DNA of 64,000 bases from Diploscapter coronatus (taxonomy: Eukaryota > Nematoda > Chromadorea > Rhabditida > Rhabditidae). The notes under the pieces were generated by a model. It was not told the origin of the DNA. It did not search any database and saw only the letters and a program-made list of their open reading frames with translations. The stretch spans positions 67,223,249 to 67,287,248 of the forward strand of contig OZ038423.1 in NCBI GenBank assembly GCA_964036155.1, given 5' to 3'. Shown piece by piece: positions 13,484 through 26,000 of the stretch; the first letter of the stretch is position 1; every line of letters begins with the position of its first letter. The translations under genes and the position numbers were made by a program.

Positions 13484-15550
13484 GTAAGTGAAAGGTAAAA
13501 TTAGAATCAGGCTTAAGGAATAGAGCGGAAAAACTAATGAATCGAGACAGAGGGTGCAAGAGATTTGTGAAAACTAATCAAACTCACGCATTCTACAGTT
13601 ATGCACGAGAAATATGTAGATTTACGCAGAGAATCCAAACAACTAAATGATATAAACTTTAGTTATTTGGATTCGATGCAGAACTTAGAATAGTTTTATC
13701 TCGATGATGGAATTCCTAGAAATCTAGGTGATCATGAATTACGATGCAAGTAATTGAAAATTGATTTTGACATAAACTAATAGCTATTGAATTTGTGGAA
13801 AAAGTATCGACGGAATTTCATAATTCTACCAAATGCACTGGGTTGGCATGTTTGAACAGGCCAGATAATGGAACCCCAATAAATTGACTAAAAGTTATCT
13901 AAAGGGGAATTTACAGGGAAACAAATATGATGATGATTCATTTTTTGCATATTTAGAACACATAATAAGTCTATGACGCAAATGCTAATTGGTAAAACGA
14001 TGATTCCATGGGGAACGAAGGATAGGAATAATTAGAAAATCACGAGATAAAGCTGCAAAAATCATATGACATAAAGAAATCTATAAAAAATGTAGACTTA
14101 CTAATACTACTTTAGTAAAATTTCTAAGAAAATCTTTACCTAAAAATTTTATATGTTTCGTGATAAGTTGAGATATTCCTTTTGAAAACAAGGATTAGCA
14201 AATATTTATGCGGACCTCATCTTTTATGAAAATCCGAGCCAAAAACGCGTCTCGTTGTTGAAAAATTCTGAAGGGTTTTTGACGAAAGCACAAAATGAAT
14301 GGGGCAAAATTAAAATTTGAAAACAGAAGAAAGGGTCATTCAAATCATTCAAAACATGCGACGACGAGAAGTTTAGAGTGCAAATTTTGCATGCACATTA
14401 TTTGCAAAAATGGCTGGCGCTTGGATTTTATGAGTGTAGAAATTCCTTGCTAGAGAATGAAATGCTTAGGGAGGACGAAAAGTCGAGTCTAGCCTCCTAG
14501 GAAATTTGCTTGATCGAATGAAGGATTTCATCAAAATATTGCTGGCTAATGCGAAATTATGAAGTGCGAATTAGATAAATGAGGATAAAGAGTAAAGCTA
14601 AAAACGCCTGGACCAAAGAATTAGCGAAAGAGAATCAAATAAACAGACAAAAGTTGTTTGGAAATGAGAGGAGGAATGTCTCATTCACTCTCATTCTTCC
14701 GCTGCCAAACGATGCAATTTTGCCGCACATTTTCGACGATAAAAAAGATCAGGATACAAACAAAAAACATGCGTAAATGTGGATTCAAAATGAAGGAAGT
14801 TGTAAACTGCACGAACAAGTGTAATTGTCAGACGTTCCATTAGTTCATCTCAATTTATTCCTCACCGTTCAACAAATTAATCCAATTCTTTAGCTATGAG
14901 TTGTCTAAATTAAATTTAAAACTATTCTAACTCATCAATAATTGAAAGATAATAATAGAAAATAATTCATGTCTCATATAGAAAGTGAATCATGTAATCT
15001 GAAATGAGTTGTAATAAGAATTTACAATTTCTCAATCTAACACTCGAATTCCAGGCACTGAGAAAGAAGCTCCATGGTTCTTTTGGCTAATCCTTTTAAT
15101 TTTCAAATCTGTCGTTAACAAAATTGCAAAACACATGAGCTGAGAAGGATTACTGATAGAGGAAATGGAAAATTAAGAAAAGAGAAAATGCTCCATGTTA
15201 GATTTATTTTATTAAAAATTAGGTATCGGAAGGTTTAAATATAGCTTGATCTATAAATTTGATGCAGATGGTGCATATCATAGCAAAAATAGTTGGGTGA
15301 GGATGATAATGTGATATGCATAATTAGATTTTACAGATGTTTTGAGAAACTCGAAAAGTTAGATAAAGGAGAGTAACTAAAGAAAACATTTTGGCCAATC
15401 TGAGAGCCAAGTGACAGAACTTTAAAAGTCATTATCATCTTTAAATGTACTGACGACATAAAATAAGATCATTCATGAAACAAGATGAACATTGGCATAA
15501 TTTGTGACAGAAACTGAAGATGCTAGAGCTCGACTTTCTAGGGTAGCAGC
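13484..15550. other. Gene-poor AT-rich stretch
   Basis: Nothing supported. Open frames are short and lack convincing splice borders. Confidence 0.4.
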
Positions 15551-15636
15551 TATATGACGGACCCTTTCTTCCCTCCACACTATTTCACCCTACTCTGCTT
15601 CCCTACCCTCTCTCTAACTATAGGGTCCGTCAGTTC
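15551..15636. repeat. Small inverted repeat
   Basis: TGACGGACCCT (15555-15565) is matched by its perfect inverse AGGGTCCGTCA (15622-15632). The interior is pyrimidine-rich with a second weak fold (GGGTAG against CTACCC). Size and shape fit a decayed hairpin MITE. No clear target duplication is seen. Confidence 0.45.
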
Positions 15637-15940
15637 TTCATCTAGTAACTGCCATTTTTTAGGCTTACTCAAATACCAAGTGGTCGACCAATTAGGAAAA
15701 TTAGAGAATTGAAAACTGAAGACAAAAGCTTATAGCTGCAAATGGAGATGCAACACTTTAGGAAAAGTGACTAACATTTTCTGCAGAAAAAATAGAGTAA
15801 CGTAAAATAAAATGAGTAAAGAAACGGAAACTGTTATCAACTTGTGAATGAACAATATGCGAGGGATTTACTTCATTGATCCAAAATCGAGATAAAATTT
15901 CATTGAATCGAACAATATTCACGAACCAATACGAGAATCA

Positions 15941-16827
15941 GCCGACCGCCGAAGGCGGCCGGCGGAGGTTGTATTCGCTTTTAAGAGACATTCCATGAAT
16001 AAACGGAACAACTATCAAAGGGGGTCCGGACAACTGCAAAACTGTCTCGGATCCGAACCAAGTCCATACGGGTGGATACATCCATGGACCCTAATCACAA
16101 AAATTAGGTTCCAACAAGGGAGACACCTATAACATTACTATCGCACCAAAGTTGGCGACCCAAAAATCGAAATTTCAATTTTGAGGGTCAGACCCCACAA
16201 TATCTCTTACGAGTTTTCCGAGAAAATATCCTTGTTAGTCTAAGAATTTAGCTGGGCGAAAATACGGAATCCTATTCACTTGAACTGAATCGTTGAGTTT
16301 CAACAAAAATTGTTAAGAAAAATAATAAAACGAAAAATAGTCGAAAAACGTTGATTTACGATGGAATGAATCTTTTACTATGGTAGTTAAAATTTCGTTT
16401 AATTGCCGTAGTTCAACTCATTTGAGTCTCACCCATGAGTGTAATGCTGAAAGCCGTTTGAAAAATGTTTCAATGTATCGATTTTTATAAAGAAAAAAGT
16501 ACCGATCCAATCGAGGGTCAACCTTGGAACGTTTTTGACCATAACTCTCTATGCATCAATCCCTTTTTCAAGCCGTTGTTCGCATGATAAGCGACTTCGT
16601 AGCCGCTTTCGAATGATATATAATATGAATAGTTTCCGGAAATTTCAGATCTCACTTTGGATCGGTACTGTGTTCTTGTGCTACGCTCAGTCTTCGGTTT
16701 TTCGGTATCAAAACTCTCATCCAGCATTACTGGTATTTTAAGCGCAACTAGAAATTCGCAAAAAAAAACATGTGGTTTCTTTGAAGCTGGAATATGGAGC
16801 AGTGTGCCTTCAAATCTCATATTTCTT
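15941..16827. other. Non-coding stretch with GC-rich palindrome
   Basis: A compact GC-rich fold (ACCGCCGAAGGCGGCCGGCG, about 15946-15965) stands out from AT-rich surroundings. It is followed by about 850 bp of moderately GC-rich sequence without credible coding structure. This may be part of a repeat element related to the dispersed repeat that follows, but no terminal structure is visible. Confidence 0.35.
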
Positions 16828-17043
16828 GAGGGCCAACTAAATATGTCTGAAAGGCGGATGTTCAAGGGTTGATTATTTGTTGGAAAGGAATAAATTCGTT
16901 GCTGAAATTCCCAAGTTCTAGCAACTAGCATACAGGCAGCATTCCTTATACTAACATCACTAGAAATTCACTAAACCTCTGCCCGCTTCACCGAGCAATC
17001 AAAGAGTAAACAGCTAAGGAGGGCTGGTATTCCCAAATTGCTA
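16828..17043 (+). repeat. Dispersed repeat, copy 1
   Basis: This 216-bp unit, starting GAGGGCCAACTAAATATGTC and ending CCAAATTG, recurs in inverted orientation at 27269-27481 and again in the other arm at 55764-55976. The copies differ by scattered substitutions and small indels (for example AGCAATCAAAGAG versus GGCAATAAAGAG). Similarity stops sharply at both ends, so it behaves as a mobile repeat. It lies just downstream of the truncated end of the DMXL-like fragment. Confidence 0.75.
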
Positions 17044-17055
17044 TACATAGACAAA

Positions 17056-17218
17056 CTTAATCCCTGTTCGTTACTCAAAGGCCGGCCTGGACCTGGCCAA
17101 ACTTTTAATCCCTGATAGCGAATGAGAATTTGCAAAAGAATAATAAAAGAATAATACAAGGAATGATAAAATAACAATAAAGGAATAACAAAGGAATAAT
17201 AAAGAATGATAAAAAGAT
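17056..17218. repeat. Foldback-element remnants and AGAATAA repeats
   Basis: CTTAATCCCTG (17056-17066) and TTTTAATCCCTG (17103-17114) resemble the terminus TTTAATCCCTG of the foldback element at 42817-43024. They are followed by about 100 bp of degenerate RRAATAA units. This looks like a decayed element plus a simple repeat. Confidence 0.4.
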
Positions 17219-17252
17219 GATGCTCGTTGTCCTGTTTGCCCTACAGCGCCAT

Positions 17253-19519
17253 TCAATTCAGCCCCGTCCAGTTGACATTCGACGAATTGACGAGGCTCGC
17301 GGCAGGAGATGGTGCACTGGCACTTGGCGATCCTGAAAAAATCAATAAAAAAAATCGATAAATGATCAATATTACCTTCAAAGAATTGAGGACATGCAGC
17401 AGAATGGCTGGCTTTGACTGCATTCAGAAGGACGATCAGCTGCTTGGGGTGGTGTTGAGGCAGAATGGAGGAAGCAAATCGAGAGGCCTGAAAATTTAAA
17501 GATTTACCAAAAATGAGAAATGATTTGAAGAATACTGAAGGGAAAATATCTCGATCATTCCTTCTTAGTAAAATTATTCCATTTTTAAAGTTTCTAAAGA
17601 AGAAAACAGACTAAGTTGTGGTGGGGCAGTTGCTGTTACAAAATAAAGATGTTTTTTTTTTAAATTGAAATAGCATACTCGATGAGATTTCCTGGTGCTG
17701 TTGCGCGGTTTTCCCATGGCACGAACCAGATCTTCGGGAAGGCCGTTTGACAGTCCTGCAATTTTGAATCATTATCATGTTCCTTAAGAATTAATCTGCA
17801 AGGTTCAAATGTTACTATCTATTTTGATGGATAGGTTTAGCCACTTCACCACCACCAAAACACATGGAAAATGGCAAAAATGTAAACGAAAATCCACCAC
17901 CAAACTGCCACACGAAAATTCAGTTATTTTTGGGACTCTTATGCAAAAATTAGCTCATCACCTCTAATTACTTAAATTTTAATATTTTAAAATCATGCAT
18001 AAAATGGAAAACTTGAGAAGCAGACCTTCAAGTTTTCTATTTTAGGGACTGTGCATGAGAAAGTGGACTTTCTAAAGTCTGTTTTCAATTCTAAATCAGT
18101 GAATACTGCGCCATTGCATATCCTGTTTTTGCAAGAGAATCGTTTTGATGTAATAATACAAATATTTTTGCAAAGAAATTCTTGGATATGAAATGTGCAG
18201 TAATATCTGTTGATAAAACAAGCAAGGCCATACCACGAAAACTGGAACGCAAGCGTTCGGGAATAGGACCGAGTTGGCCTGATGAGCCGGGTCAGCGGGG
18301 GGAGGTGACATCTGACCGGGGGCTATCAATGTTCTGGAACAAAAATGCAAATTATTTGTAATCGGAAAAATATCGACTTCTTGGAGATTTCATTAGCCTT
18401 GAAAGAAAAATGTGTAAAGTTGATAGGAAGAAAGGTGATTATCTCTCAAAGAAAACGCAAATGTTTCAATATAAAGTTTTTTTTTTTTTTAAATTCTCCT
18501 ACCATCGACATCGAGCTCACTCGATTTGTTGTCGCTGATCACGTTCTACTCCCTCCACTCGTACTTGCTCGAACCGGAAGATTGGAGCACAGCGCCAGAA
18601 ACGCATCGAGTTGTCTGGAAAGAAAAAACAAGTGATTTTCATGAAAAATAATTATGAGGTTTCCAAAATAATCAATAAAAACTTGAATGGGTGAAATTCG
18701 AATTTTTCTGAAACAAAATCGAAATATCTTCTATTGAATGAGAACAAAGTTTCGAGCTGCGTATTTTTTAATTTTTAAAAGAACTTCTAAAGCTTACCTG
18801 GAGAGGTGGTGACAATGACGTAGGCTGCCTGACAGGCCGGGTAGAAAGTGGAAGAAGGCAAGTGGTCGGCTGCTGGCGCGACTGAGGTCAGACGGGCACC
18901 ATCTGTAAGAAAAAGTGATATTTATAGAAGATAAAAAAAAAATACCTGGCAATGGTAAATCCCGTGAGCAGACGAGTTCGGCATCGAACGAAAGTTTAGC
19001 GACGGAAGGGGGAATGGGACTCACGGGGCTGAAACTTCAACATAAAGATATAAAGCATATACACGCTTGATTCAAATAAAATAATGTTTTGGCTAGACAG
19101 AATTTCAAATTTTGAGTTTCTTCTTCTCCTGCTCGTAATGAGAATTGAAATCGGTAGAGAATTTTTGGGATTTATTGAAAGTTTTGAAATGGTTGTTCTT
19201 TTCTCAGAAAAAAAACTTCCATAAAATGATTCTTTGGAAAATTCTCACCTATAGGCGTGATCGGTTGCGATCTGTCTGGGAATAGTCAGAGAACACACTA
19301 GGAATCTGAAAATCCCAAAAATTAATCACTTGTTTTTTTTGTAGAAAAATTTATATACCGATCAGCCTGTTTGGCCTGCTCGACCATGACGATGAAGAGT
19401 GGTCTCTGAAGGCGGCAGCCTTGCTTCGATCGTCATCGAGCCCATTCGACTCGGCCCCTCTCCGGCGCGTTCTCCACTTCGTCCACAACCAGACGTGCAG
19501 AAGGAGCAGAGGACCCAAC
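17253..19519 (-). pseudogene. DMXL/rabconnectin-3A-like fragment, C-terminally truncated
   Basis: Minus-strand exons at about 19.36-19.5, 19.26-19.31, 18.96-19.03, 18.80-18.90, 18.53-18.60, 18.24-18.33, 17679-17755, 17376-17487 and 17253-17332 join in phase. Blocks include LFIVMVEQAKQADRFLVCSL, LTSVAPAADHLPSSTFYPAC, a WD40-type strand VIVTTSPDNSMRFWRC, and ILPQHHPKQLIVLLNA. These fit the N-terminal WD40 and following region of DMXL/Rav1, regulators of V-ATPase assembly. Family members are about 3000 residues. Here the frame ends at a TGA (17253-17255) soon after PKQLIVLLNA, beside repeat DNA, so this is a fragment. The upstream exon at about 19.43 kb meets an in-frame stop in this copy and in arm 2, so its start is unresolved. 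The family call rests on motif recall, not alignment. Confidence 0.6.
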
Positions 19520-20099
19520 TAAAATAATAACATTTTAATCGACAAAAGTCAAAGAAAAGTATCGGAATGTGTCAATAAGCCAGGTTTTTAGAAAAATATG
19601 CTTCAAGTAAACGAATTTCGCTCGGTCCTGAGCGAAAGAAACACGCGACGAGAGAACCGAAAGGAGAGTTCAGAGAAAAATGGACTATTGCGAATGGTTA
19701 GCGATGGGGCAGATTTACAGGCACTTTCTCCTAAAATTAGGGACCGCCAGTCCTTTTGCCAAGTTCACTTTGGCACTACGTTTCCTATATTTTTCAGAGG
19801 CTGAGATGCCCCTCTAACCATCCTCACCGAAAAAACCGCAAAAAAAATACGTCACTGATAAAAAATTGAGAAAATTTAACGCGAAAAATAGGAAAAATCG
19901 CTCCTTTTCGTGGACAAGGGAAGGGGGCGTGGTCTATCTGCAAAAGGTACTGTGCCGCCCGCCCCCTCCCTTTTTCTCTGCACTCTCTTCCATTTCAGCA
20001 TTGGTTTCTTTTATTTTCGCTCATTTCTCCCAATTTTCTCGTTGAAGTCGTTATTTTTTTTATTTTGCTTTATCAAAATCGTTCAAAATCTCTGTCTTC

Positions 20100-23000
20100 A
20101 TGAAGCTGTTCAAGCGAGATATCGGAAATACCATTTCCTGGTCAAAAATCTCACTTTTCTTAAAATTAGACATTTTTCATCCTGGCTTCAAATTCAAAAG
20201 TTTTCTTGCAGCTAGCTAATTTGGTGCGAGAGTGCAATGACGGTCTATTCGAAACTGGCGTAGGCGTCGTGGTGAGCGTGTCCGCAGCGGTCGCCGCCTA
20301 CGCCATTTACAATATCATCAGGTACATTCAAAAACGTTAAGAAAATCTATGATCATCATGCTGAAGGCTTTCACAAGATTATTTTGTTGGTAAAAATATA
20401 TTGAAGATGTAAATAAGCCTTATCATGAGGGAACTGCCGAGCAAGTTCCTATTTTATACGGAAAATGTAGACGAACACATCCTTGTAAAATTGTGTGCCA
20501 AAAATAGTCGATTTTGAAAAATTGATCGACTCCTCGGCAAGATACAGCCGGCAAAAGTGGAAGATGATTGACTGCAGAACTCGTGTTCAGAGTCTGTCTC
20601 TGACTCGCACTCGCCCGTCTTCGCCCAGGCGCCTCAGAAATGCGTCGGCGAGGATGGGAAAGGCTCGAAAAATCAATAAATAGCATTTTTTAAATGAAAA
20701 ATGATCATTTTACTGATGAATTTTTAATATATAATTAAGAAGGGCCTTTTTTAAAAAAAAAAAAAGAAAGAAAGTCTAACATCGGTTTTTAATTCGATTT
20801 TTTAGACAAGAAAATGCTGCACAAGATGGTGCCGACCCCGCTGGGGAGTATCGGTCTCGTGTTTGGAAATGTGGCAGAAATTTGAGGGTTATCGAGGAGG
20901 AAACTCAGATACAAAAATAAAAAAAAAAGAATCAATTTCTTCAAATTATGAATTTTCATGATTTCTCTAAAAATCCTATTTTGATTTATTTTTTTATATT
21001 TGTATTTCCAGACGATCATGGAGCTGCTGACCAAGCTGACAGACGGCGAGCTTAGATATGGAGCCGGGCTCAATATGAGCAACACCAAACTCGTTACCTG
21101 AATTCAGGATTTTAAAAATATCGACTTTTGAAAAATCAATAACTTTTAGGAAGGAGAAAAAATTATCTTCATTTTTAAGACTCCACAAGTTCCAAAATAA
21201 AAATAAAAAAAAAACTAAACAATTTTTAGCTAATTGCAAAATGCGAAAATTTTCAGGAATGGGAGAGAATAGCAACGACGACAGAGAGAAGGAGGGGGTG
21301 ACGGCTCCAAAATGCACCACTTCGTCCAGATTTTCGCTCATGCTGAGAAAAAGGTTGGATAACCCTTAAAAATAAAAAAATGATAAAATTCGATTTAAAA
21401 AATGAAATACGCTTCAAACATTTTTCGGATGAGTTGTGATAATTAGAGAGGTGTCTTGCTAACGGGTTGATATTTGAAAAGTAAAAAAATAATTCGAAGA
21501 TTATATAAAATCTATAAATATTGATTTTTGTTGCAGTTGCGCCTCACCGAATTGGCGACTCAAGCGATGATCCGCGAGCAGGCGGAGGGCAGGAAGACCA
21601 TTCGATTCGTCATCCCCAACCTGGCCTCGGGATATGTCATCGGTAAGCAGAAATGGGAGTTTTTGAAAGAACAGGTTTTGAAGAATTTCCTTTAAAAATG
21701 CTGCTTTGCTTCAAAAATGGAAAATTTTAGTGCCGCGCAAGAGCGTCAAGCCAAGCTGTGGGCGCATGTGAAGGAGGACGCGCTCAGCTTCATGGAGCGG
21801 ACCCAGGATGAGCTCAAGGACAACTTCGAGAAAGTCATCGTGGGTTTTTTGTTTTAATTTTGATTTTTTAAATTTTTTGTTGAAAAGTACGGGTTTCCTG
21901 TATTCCACACCCGCTTTTTTCTTTTCTCCTACCTTCCTTCCTTACTCTCCTCAAAAAGTGGGTGGGGGTTCAGAAAGCAAAAAGTACGAGATACAAATGA
22001 AAGCCAACAAACGTCACATTTTACTCGAAAGCTTGTGAGACGTATGAAAAATTTCGAAGGGCAAATAATTTCAATTTCTTGGTTGTTTTCAGCAGGCAGA
22101 GGACGGTTCCATTGGCCCAGACTCCGCTCCGAATAGGCATTTCGATCGCGACCGACCGCAGGGTAAACGATTTGCAAAGTTTCATAGTAAATATGAATCC
22201 GAGATTAAAATGATGTTTGAATAGAAATTATTAATAAAAAATCTTCAGCATGTCAAGACTTCCGTGGTGCACCACCATCGTCCAGAGGCAGCAGAGACTT
22301 CGGAAATCGAGGACCCAGGGACTTCAACAGACACAGACGGGAGCAGGGATGATAGAAGAGGCGACAGAAATGATGAGCAGAAGTGGGAGGATGTAAGGAT
22401 TTGAATTTTTTTTTTAATTTCTAAACGAAATCCCGATTTTTCAAAGTTATTGATTTTTCTTTGCACTGATGATTTCATGAATAGAGATTAGAAATGGGAA
22501 AAATAGACGATGTTTCGAATTTCTTTCTCAAATCTAATGCAATTTTAAAAATTTCTAACGACGTTTCCAAAATATTTGTATGAAAATACAAACAAAAATA
22601 AGTAAATAGATTAAATAGAAGAATACATTTAAAAAGTAAAGAAAGCTTTAGGACTCGTTCAGACGTTAGTTGCCAATGCAACTCTTGCAACTCGCTCGAA
22701 ATAACATGAAAAATTAAAAGAGCGCGATTGTATCTTTTTTGTTCACTTGATTTCCCATCCTATTTCGAGCGAGTTGAATTGCAAACTAATGCCTGAAAGG
22801 GGGCACTTAATTTAAACATTTTGCAGGTTGGAAATAGTCTGCGGTCAGTCGAAGCCTGGTGAGCGAATTGCGGACCGCCCGACTGGAATCGGAACGCGCT
22901 GCACCACGGAAATGCCGATGCCGACAGGACTGAAGAAGAAAGGACAAGTGAAAAATGTGCTGCACAATTGCAGATTTTTTTAATTTCTGCAAAAATGTTG

Positions 23001-26000
23001 CACTTTTCACCCTTGTTAGAATATAACTGTAATCTTGCACGTTTGCCCAATTTGATTTCTATGGTTTCAAAAGTAGGCGTACACTTTTGAAATTTGTAGA
23101 ATTACGGTATTCTTACACATTGTGTCGGATTATTTTTTTATGGAAATGAAAGGTGTGCGGTTATTTTTGCAGAATTTCAAAAACTTGCAATAGTTGCACT
23201 TTTCAGATTCGCCCTTTTTACTTTTCCTGATTCTAAAATTCTGTATCCAAGATTTTCGCCGGGACTCGTCAAGAATACATTTCTTCTAATGGATTTTTTC
23301 CTTCTGATGATTTTTGTTTCCTTTTTGGTAACCCTCTACTTGTTGAATTATTTCTCTATGGTATTTATGGTAAGAATTTTATCCGAGCAAAAAGTCAATT
23401 TTTTTTAGGATTTTTTTACCTTTGTTTTTGGTTTCCGAAACCTTTCTAACCTTGGTTATGCTGGTGGTAGAATAGAATGGTGTGTTGAAGTTTTGTTTTT
23501 GCCAACCATTTTTGGGGCCATGGCCTGGATAATGCCTGAAATATCTGTGATTTAGTAGATTTTCACATTTAAAATTTTCAGAAGCCATGGAGCAATGGCC
23601 TTTCAGGGAGAAGATGGCTTTTCGTGATGAAACCGGCGGGGATTTGGAATATGGTCCTTCAGAACAAAATACCCAGGTAAACAAATTTTAGAGATACTTG
23701 AGTCTCCTTTTTATAGGGATTGATAGATTTCGAGGGGGATTTTTTTTTTGAAAAATTTGACATAATTTACCTATCATTTTGAAGAATAGAATTTTATGGA
23801 AAATCAAGTAAAATGATAAACAAATAATCATTTTTCTACCTAGGACAGAAAAGTTCTAGGTCAAAGGTGTATTTTACTCGAGTAGAAAACATTGTTCTAG
23901 GTAATAAAACATGTTTAGCTCTCCCAGTCCGATTTTATCGAGATCGTGAGCGACTCAGAAGATCCCCCAACCTTGGTGTCGTCTCAGCGCAGCAAATTCT
24001 CGTCAATTTTTTTTGTTTCAAAATAAAAATTCTAAAAAATCGACCTTTCTATTCTATTTTAAAAATAAACACTAAATAATAAGAACATTTTAAAATTAAA
24101 AAATCAATAATAAATTTTGACCTTACTCCCCCCTCGATCCTCTCTCATAGACCTGCGCCTCAACTCCATTCGGACGCTCGATCGGCAGTTCTTGCCTTCC
24201 TTCCCTCGAGCCAGAAGATCGATCTGTAGCGAGAAGGTTGATTGAAGATGCGCTGGAAAAGGCCGGCAGGTTCGGCAATTTGTTAAATTTACTTTCTATT
24301 TTTGTTTTTTGACAACTAATCAAAATGTAAGCTATAGTTATAAAAAAGGAAAGATAGATAATGTAGCAAAACGATGGGATCAATTCATTTGCGAGTTGCC
24401 CTTTCAAAATGCTTTTTTTTTATTTAGTTTTGACTCATAGTGGATTTCAAATTTAAAAATGTTGGATCATTGTGAAAACGCGAGTGAAATTTTTACCGAA
24501 GTAATTTTTGAATGTTTGAAAAAAATTGTTCAGAAACAAGCGGTCACCGAGGTTGTGGAAGCACTCTGAGGAAATTCTGGAAAATTGTAAGTTGAAGCTG
24601 CTTTTCAAAACCTTTGCCGAGCCGTCCATAATCAGGTCGGAGGATGGTCGCTTTTTCTTGGTTTAAAAATAGTTTTGCTAAAAGAAGACCATTCAGGAAT
24701 CAAATTCGCGGTCCTCGTGGTGCCAAAACTGGGCGAAGCCGTCATTTGGAGGGTTTTGACCGCGAAATTCGTCGGTGGGAGATTGGCAAAAAGCAACTTG
24801 AACAATTATGGAGAGGTGATTGCCAGGTGATTTAGAAGAACTTGTTTAATTTGAAGATTGTTTCAAATCATGAAATTTGAAATTCATTATAAAATTAATT
24901 TCGATTTAAAAAGATGAAAAACCACAATTACAAAAAATCGAAATTCCAGAGCCTGCAAAAACGCATCCGGAGACTAGAAGGGCTGAAGTCGATCGGCAAG
25001 GAAGTCACCAAACCCGCCATTGACGCTGCGATCAATGCGACCGAGTCGATTTCGAGCAATCTTTTGGAGGTCAGTTCTAAAGGAATTTGATATTCTAGAA
25101 CAAAATGATGTTTTAGAATTTTGTGTTCTCGAAAAATTGCAAATTCCAGGTTCTGGAGCCGCTTTCCATTAAGCGATTCACGAAAGGCTCGAACCTCAAC
25201 GGCGCACTGTATCTGGTCGCGAAGCAGTCTTTACTCAAACAAATTGATGAGGTAGGAATGTTTTAAAGAAGTTGACATTCAGAAAAAAGAACATTTTAGA
25301 TTTCAAGAAAATTCAAGTCTGAATTTGCATTTTATAGTACATGCCTTTAAAAAATCTTTCAAAGTGAACATTTCTACAGTAATAATTCCGAATGCTTTTC
25401 GGTTGAAATTCGAATAACTCTTTCCAGAACATGCGTGACAACATCACTCTGAAGTCCCTTCGCGTTCTGGGTCTGCTCTTCCCTCTGATCCCCGATAATA
25501 GCCTAGAAGTAAGATGCTTGGATGTTTATTTTTTTCCAAAAATTACTATTTGTAAATTTCTACTTTCTTTTGCAAAAATCCTTTTGAAAATTCGATTTCT
25601 TGAAAAATTGATGTTTTTCAGCCAGATCGAGATCTCTGGAGGTTCTGAAAGAGCAGGCCAAGTGGATGCAAACGTGCTTGGAGGACAGGAATTTCGCCGT
25701 CAAGTTGGAGGCAATTAAGCAGGTAATTAAGTAAAATAATTAGGGCAATTTACTTCGAGATTGTTATTCGGAATAATTAGATGAAGTAGTTAGGAGGCAA
25801 TTAACTCCGAGATAAGTATGGGTAATTAAATTACTTGCAGCTCTTCAAAGTGCTCTCGCTGAACTATGCTCTGCTGGATCGAGCTGAAACACTCGCGAAA
25901 ATGGTCAAAATGGCCCTGACTGATGGGAACAAACAAATCCGATTGGCTTTTGTTTAGAGAAATTTTTGATGTTTTTTTAATCAAAAATACTTGGAAATTA

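Noticed and set aside
19910..20215. Open frame of 101 codons covering the gene A start
   Set aside because: It is in a poorly coding T-rich region. The arm 2 counterpart breaks the frame, while the short MKLFKRD exon is conserved in both.
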